Of a stretch of 64,000 bases of DNA, positions 59,621 through 64,000 are shown in pieces. The stretch's first letter is position 1, and every line of letters begins with the position of its first letter. Both the position numbers and the translations under genes were made by a program. This DNA is from Actinoplanes couchii (GTDB lineage Bacteria > Actinomycetota > Actinomycetes > Mycobacteriales > Micromonosporaceae). The notes beneath the pieces are model-generated. The model made no database searches and was not told the DNA's origin. It saw only the letters and a list, made by a program, of their open reading frames with translations. Where the stretch lies: NCBI RefSeq assembly GCF_016862075.1, contig NZ_BOMG01000024.1, forward strand, positions 1 to 64,000, given 5' to 3'.

Positions 59621-62600
59621 TCAGGCCACGGCCGTCGGGCCGAGGATCATCTTGAGGTCGGCGCGCAGGGCCGGCGTCGCCGCCACCCGGAAGGCGCCGA
59701 GCCGCATGACCGTGGTCCGCTTGCCGTTCTGCAGGTGAACGTGCACTTCGGTGTCGCCCGGGTGGCTCACCAGGATCTCCTTGAGCTGACCGACCATCGG
59801 CGGCGTGCACCTGGTGATCGGCATCGTCAGGGTGACCGGCTTGCTGTCCGGGTTGTGGGTGATGTCCGGGAGGGACATGTCCATCGCCATGATCCGCGGG
59901 GTGTCGTCACGCCTGTCGATCCGGCCCTTGACGACCACGATCGCGTCCTCGGCGATGTACTGCCCGACCAGCTCGTACGTGTTCGGGAAGAACAGCGCCT
60001 CGACCCCGCCGGCCAGGTCCTCCAGAGTGGCCGACGCCCACGACTTGCCCTGCTTGGTGATCCGCCGCTGGACACCGGTGAGGATGCCGGCCAGGGTGAC
60101 GACCGCGCCGTCCTGGACCGAGCCCTCCTCGTTGAGCGCGGCGATCGTGGTGTCCGCCGCGTTGGCGAGCATCGCCTCCAGCCCGGCGAGCGGGTGGTCG
60201 GAGACGTAGAGGCCGAGCATCTCCCGCTCGAACGCCAGCTTGTCGCGCTTGTCCCACTCGCTGTCACCGATCGGGGGCATGGTCACCGCGGCCGAGCCAC
60301 CGCCGGCGTCATCGTCACCAAACGCTCCGAACAGGTCGAACTGGCCGGCCGCCTCGTTCTTCTTCACATCCGCGTACGCGTCGATCGCCTCGGCGTGCAC
60401 GGCGAGCAGACTCTTGCGGCTGTGCCCCATCGAGTCGAACGCGCCCGCCTTGATCAGCGACTCGATCGTCCTCTTGTTGCAGGCCACCGCGTCGACCTTG
60501 GACAGGAAGTCGTAGAAGTCCTTGTACTCCGGCTTGTCGGTGCGGCACCTGACGATCGCCTCGACCACGTTGCCGCCGACGTTGCGGACCGCGCCCAGAC
60601 CGAACCGGATGTTGGTGCCGACCGGGGTGAACGGGCCGGACGACTGGTTCACGTCCGGCGGCAGCACCTGGATGCCCATCCGGCGGCACTCCGCCAGATA
60701 CATCGCCATCTTGTCCTTGTCGTCGCCGACACTGGTCAGCAGACCGGCCATGTACTCCGCGGGGTAGTGCGCCTTCAGGTAGGCGGTCCAGTACGAGACC
60801 AGGCCGTACGCGGCGGAGTGCGCCTTGTTGAACGCGTAGCCGGCGAACGGGACCAGCACGTCCCACACCGCCTGGATCGCCTCGTCGCCGTAGCCGTGCT
60901 CCCGGCAGCCGTCCCGGAAGGGGATGAACTCCTTGTCGAGGATCTCCTTCTTCTTCTTACCCATCGCCCGGCGCAGCAGGTCGGCCTGGCCGAGGCTGTA
61001 ACCGGCCAGGATCTGCGCGGCGCGCTGCACCTGCTCCTGGTAGACGATCAGGCCGTAGGTGGGCTCGAGGATCTCCCGCAGCGGCTCCTCCAGCTCCGGG
61101 TGGATCGGGGTGATCTCCTGGAGCTTGTTCTTGCGGAGCGCGTAGTTGGTGTGCGAGTCGACACCCATCGGACCGGGACGGTAGAGCGCCAGGACGGCGG
61201 AGATGTCCTCGAAGTTGTCCGGTTTCATCAGCCGCAGCAGCGACCGCATCGGGCCACCGTCGAGCTGGAACACCCCCAGGGTGTCACCCCGGGCCAGCAG
61301 CTCGTACGCCTTCGGATCGTCCAGCGGCAGGGCCAGCAGGTCGAGCTTCTGACCGTGGTTCAGCTCGACGTTCTTGTTCGCGTCGTCCAGGATCGTCAGG
61401 TTGCGCAGGCCCAGGAAGTCCATCTTCAGCAGGCCGAGCGTCTCGCAGGTCGGGTAGTCGAACTGCGTGATGATCACGCCGTCGCTGGCCCGGCGCATCA
61501 GCGGGATGTGGTCGATGATCGGCTCGGCGGACATGATGACGCCGGCGGCGTGCACACCGGTCTGCCGGATCAGGCCCTCGATGCCGCGAGCGGTGTCGAT
61601 GACCTTCTTGACGTCCGGGTTCTGCTCGTAGAGCGACCGGACCTCACCGGCCTCGTTGTACCGCTTGTCGTCCTTGTTGAAGATGCCACCGAGGGTGATG
61701 CCCTTGCCCATCACGTCCGGCGGCATCGCCTTAGTGATCTGGTCACCGACCGAGTACGGATAGCCGAGGACCCGGGCCGAGTCCTTGATCGCGGCCTTGG
61801 CCTTGATCGTGCCGAAGGTGGCGATCTGGGCGACCTTGTCCTCGCCCCACTTCTCGGTGACGTAACGGATCACCTCGGCGCGGCGCCGGTCGTCGAAGTC
61901 GATGTCGACGTCGGGCATCGAGATGCGCTCGGGGTTGAGGAACCGCTCGAAGATCAGACCGTGCGGGAGCGGGTCGAGGTCGGTGATGCCCATGGCGTAC
62001 GCGATCAGCGACCCGGCCGCCGAGCCACGCCCGGGACCGACCGCGATGCCGTTGTCCTTCGCCCACTGGATGAAGTCGGCGACCACCAGGAAGTACGCCG
62101 GGAAGCCCATCGAGTTGATGACGCCCAGCTCGTAGTCGGCCTGCTTGACGTGGGTCTCCGGGATGCCGTCCGGGAACCGCTTGCGCAGCCCCTCGAACGC
62201 CATGTGCCGGAAGTACTCCTCCTCGGTGTAACCGTCCGGGATCGGGAACCGTGGCATCAGGTTCTTGAAGGTGAACATCCCCTCGGTGTCCACCTTCTCG
62301 GCCACCAGCAGAGTGTTGCGGCAGCCCTCCTGCCACGCCTCGGACGAGTCGACCGCGCGCATCTGATCGGCCGACTTCACGAAGTAGCCGGAGCCGTCGA
62401 AGCGGAACCGGTTCGGGTCGGCGACGTTGGCGCCGGTCTGCACACACAGCAGCACGTCGTGCGCGGCGGACTGTTCCTCGTGCACGTAGTGCGAGTCATT
62501 GGTGACCAGCGGCGGGATGTTCAGCTTCTTGCCGATCTCCAGCAGGCCGTCGCGGACCCGCTTCTCGATCGACAGGCCGTGGTCCATGATCTCCAGGAAG

Positions 62601-63157
62601 TAGTGCTCCTTACCGAGCGCCTCCTGGTACTTCGCGGCCGACTTGAGCGCCTCGTCGAAGTGGCCCAGCCGCAGCCGGGTCTGCACGATGCCGGACGGGC
62701 AGCCGGTGGTGCCCATGATCCCCTCGGCGTGCTCCGCGATGATGTCGAAGTCCATCCGCGGGTACTTACCGAGCTGGCCCTCCATGGAGCCGCGCGAGTT
62801 GAGCCGGAACAGGTTCTTCAGGCCGACCGCGTTACGCGCCCACATGGTCATGTGCGTATACGCACCGTTACCGGAGACGTCGTCCGACTTCTGCTCCGGA
62901 CGGCCCCACTTGATGCGCTTCTTGTCCAGCCGGGACTCCGGCGCGACGTAGGCCTCGACCCCGATCACCGGGGTCACCCCGGCCGCCTTGGCCTGCGTGT
63001 AGAAGTCGTAGGCGCCGTGCATGTTGCCGTGGTCGGTGATCGCGGCGGCCGGCATGCCGAGCCGTTTCGCCTCCGCGAGCAATTCCTTGATCCGGGCCGC
63101 CCCGTCGAGCATTGAATACTCTGTGTGCACGTGTAGGTGCACAAACGAGTCAGACAC
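59621..63157 (-). CDS. dnaE: DNA polymerase III alpha subunit
   Basis: The 1178-aa replicative polymerase (DnaE1 type). The PHP domain opens with FVHLHVHTEYSMLDGA and ITDHGNMHGAYDF. The palm has GPGRGSAAGSL and the catalytic PDVDIDFDDRRR (about residue 415). The tandem HhH, the OB fold (GILTGVQRRITKQGKSWASATLEDL) and the C-terminal region follow. The start at 63157 (MSDSFVHLHVH) is the family N-terminus. A strong antisense frame overlies it but is a codon-bias artefact. Confidence 0.96.
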   Translation of the reverse strand: MSDSFVHLHVHTEYSMLDGAARIKELLAEAKRLGMPAAAITDHGNMHGAYDFYTQAKAAGVTPVIGVEAYVAPESRLDKKRIKWGRPEQKSDDVSGNGAYTHMTMWARNAVGLKNLFRLNSRGSMEGQLGKYPRMDFDIIAEHAEGIMGTTGCPSGIVQTRLRLGHFDEALKSAAKYQEALGKEHYFLEIMDHGLSIEKRVRDGLLEIGKKLNIPPLVTNDSHYVHEEQSAAHDVLLCVQTGANVADPNRFRFDGSGYFVKSADQMRAVDSSEAWQEGCRNTLLVAEKVDTEGMFTFKNLMPRFPIPDGYTEEEYFRHMAFEGLRKRFPDGIPETHVKQADYELGVINSMGFPAYFLVVADFIQWAKDNGIAVGPGRGSAAGSLIAYAMGITDLDPLPHGLIFERFLNPERISMPDVDIDFDDRRRAEVIRYVTEKWGEDKVAQIATFGTIKAKAAIKDSARVLGYPYSVGDQITKAMPPDVMGKGITLGGIFNKDDKRYNEAGEVRSLYEQNPDVKKVIDTARGIEGLIRQTGVHAAGVIMSAEPIIDHIPLMRRASDGVIITQFDYPTCETLGLLKMDFLGLRNLTILDDANKNVELNHGQKLDLLALPLDDPKAYELLARGDTLGVFQLDGGPMRSLLRLMKPDNFEDISAVLALYRPGPMGVDSHTNYALRKNKLQEITPIHPELEEPLREILEPTYGLIVYQEQVQRAAQILAGYSLGQADLLRRAMGKKKKEILDKEFIPFRDGCREHGYGDEAIQAVWDVLVPFAGYAFNKAHSAAYGLVSYWTAYLKAHYPAEYMAGLLTSVGDDKDKMAMYLAECRRMGIQVLPPDVNQSSGPFTPVGTNIRFGLGAVRNVGGNVVEAIVRCRTDKPEYKDFYDFLSKVDAVACNKRTIESLIKAGAFDSMGHSRKSLLAVHAEAIDAYADVKKNEAAGQFDLFGAFGDDDAGGGSAAVTMPPIGDSEWDKRDKLAFEREMLGLYVSDHPLAGLEAMLANAADTTIAALNEEGSVQDGAVVTLAGILTGVQRRITKQGKSWASATLEDLAGGVEALFFPNTYELVGQYIAEDAIVVVKGRIDRRDDTPRIMAMDMSLPDITHNPDSKPVTLTMPITRCTPPMVGQLKEILVSHPGDTEVHVHLQNGKRTTVMRLGAFRVAATPALRADLKMILGPTAVA

Positions 63158-63213
63158 CCGGACCCCCTCTTCCGCTTTTGCCGACGGCGCAGTTCCCGTC
63201 CAGCCCGACGAAC

Positions 63214-64000
63214 TTACTCCGCGAAGGGCTCCAACATCACCGATGCCGCGCGGAGCCAGGCCTGCCGGGTCTCCTGCTGGAGGTCGCCGTACTCGATCGA
63301 GGAGCCCACTTCGAGCGCCGGGTCGTACGGCACCACGGCAACCGCCCTGGTCCGGGTCGCGAAGTGCCGCTTGAAGTCCTCCAGCAACGGCAGGTGACCC
63401 GGCGACGGGCAGGAGATGAGCGTCACGGCGTTGGCGACCATGTCACCCTGCCCGCCCTCCTCCAGCACGTCGAGCATCCAGTCGGCGGTGAAGGCGGCGT
63501 CCTCCCGGGGCACCGTGGTGATCACCAGCTGGTCGGCCGACCGCATCACGGTCTGCCAGTTCACGCTCTCCACGTTGTTGCCGGTGTCGACGCAGATCAC
63601 GTCGTGGGTCCGGCGCAGCAGGTCCATCACCCGGCGGACGGTGCCCTGGTCCAGCCGCTGGGCGAACCGCGGGTTCTCCTCACCGGCCAGCACGTCGTAC
63701 GACCCGTCCGAGGCGTGCCGCAGGTAGGCGTCCAGCTCCTGCAGCAGCGCGTCGCCGTGCAGGCTCTCGATCCGCATCAGATCGGCCAGCAGGTGCTTGA
63801 TCGTCCGGGCGTGGCGGGCGCTGCCGGCCCGCAGGCCGAGGGTGCCGCGCAGCTCGTTGTCGTCCCAGGCGAGCACACCGCGGCCACGGACGCTGCCGAT
63901 CGTCGCGGCGGCCAGCACCGTGGCGGTGGTCTTGTGCACGCCACCCTTGGGGTTGGCGAACGCCAGCACCCGGGGCTTGCCCAGCTTGCGCCGCATGATC
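63214..64000 (-). CDS. ParA/MinD-like ATPase (start at or beyond window edge)
   Basis: Cut by the right edge; at least 260 aa are seen from the ATG at 63996, but the frame is open to the edge and the true start may be further right. The deviant Walker A region reads AFANPKGGVHKTTATV: histidine replaces the usual glycine of KGGxGKT. CVDTGNNVESVNWQTVM gives the Walker B-like Asp, and DQLVITTVPREDAAFTADWMLDVLEE resembles the SIMIBI ATPases. It may be involved in partitioning or secretion. Confidence 0.82.
   Translation of the reverse strand, partial: IMRRKLGKPRVLAFANPKGGVHKTTATVLAAATIGSVRGRGVLAWDDNELRGTLGLRAGSARHARTIKHLLADLMRIESLHGDALLQELDAYLRHASDGSYDVLAGEENPRFAQRLDQGTVRRVMDLLRRTHDVICVDTGNNVESVNWQTVMRSADQLVITTVPREDAAFTADWMLDVLEEGGQGDMVANAVTLISCPSPGHLPLLEDFKRHFATRTRAVAVVPYDPALEVGSSIEYGDLQQETRQAWLRAASVMLEPFAE

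Noticed and set aside
59735..63115. 1126-codon plus-strand frame opposite dnaE
   Set aside because: Same codon-bias artefact; dnaE on the minus strand has all catalytic motifs.

Overview
This window is high-GC chromosomal DNA of an actinomycete. The order polA - liv operon - pdtaR - tesB/pyk - gltBD - lgt - trp - his - dnaE is an arrangement I know from Streptomyces and Micromonosporaceae. GTG/TTG starts, 4-base translational overlaps and a PriA-type HisA also fit. My best guess is Micromonosporaceae (Actinoplanes or Micromonospora type); this is inference from gene order and style, not a database match.

Layout. 1-2.5 kb: an ArsR-family regulator, cut by the left edge, embedded in one long repeat-rich frame on the minus strand. 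2.5-12.4 kb: polA, a complete branched-chain amino-acid ABC importer (livKHMGF), a beta-propeller-like lipoprotein and the ANTAR response regulator pdtaR, all minus. 12.5-16.3 kb: a tRNA with a CAA (Leu) anticodon, a gene-poor minisatellite tract and an HdeD-like membrane protein with a long repetitive tail. 16.3-24.9 kb: tesB-pyk and the glutamate synthase operon gltBD. 25-31.5 kb: a GNAT protein, an FAD monooxygenase, lgt and trpCBA. 31.8-34.6 kb: a small antiparallel gene, then a Trp-associated membrane gene, trpE and hisI. 34.7-38 kb: a disordered actinobacterial protein, a DUF2470 protein and rpsD divergent across iron boxes. 38-47 kb: a heterodimeric ABC exporter, a mycothiol-type DinB-fold protein, an APC permease, a MocR regulator and a long-chain acyl-CoA ligase. 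47.1-47.9 kb: a PNPOx-like gene flanked by ~105-bp inverted repeats. 48-50.6 kb: the yczR/yczE divergent pair and a small hypothetical. 50.6-58 kb: hisF with an EamA exporter and a LysR regulator, then the hisDCB-orf-hisH-orf-hisA operon. 58-64 kb: a LON-domain protein, a membrane protein, dnaE and a ParA/MinD-like ATPase cut by the right edge.

The housekeeping genes are dense and tightly coupled: hisI-trpE, trpC-trpB-trpA, livM-livH, hisD-C-B, pyk-tesB and the ABC pair all share 4-base start/stop overlaps. No trpF is present in the trp genes seen here, which fits PriA/HisA doing both isomerisations. Seven genes have a TANNNT box exactly 6 bases before the start codon, which suggests leaderless transcription.

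The most unusual points are the repeat-embedded ArsR protein with an 18-bp palindrome at its start, the gene flanked by long inverted repeats at 47 kb, the paired IdeR/DtxR-like boxes between a DUF2470 gene and rpsD, the class I-shaped leucine tRNA, and a 53-residue membrane protein gene wedged between hisB and hisH.
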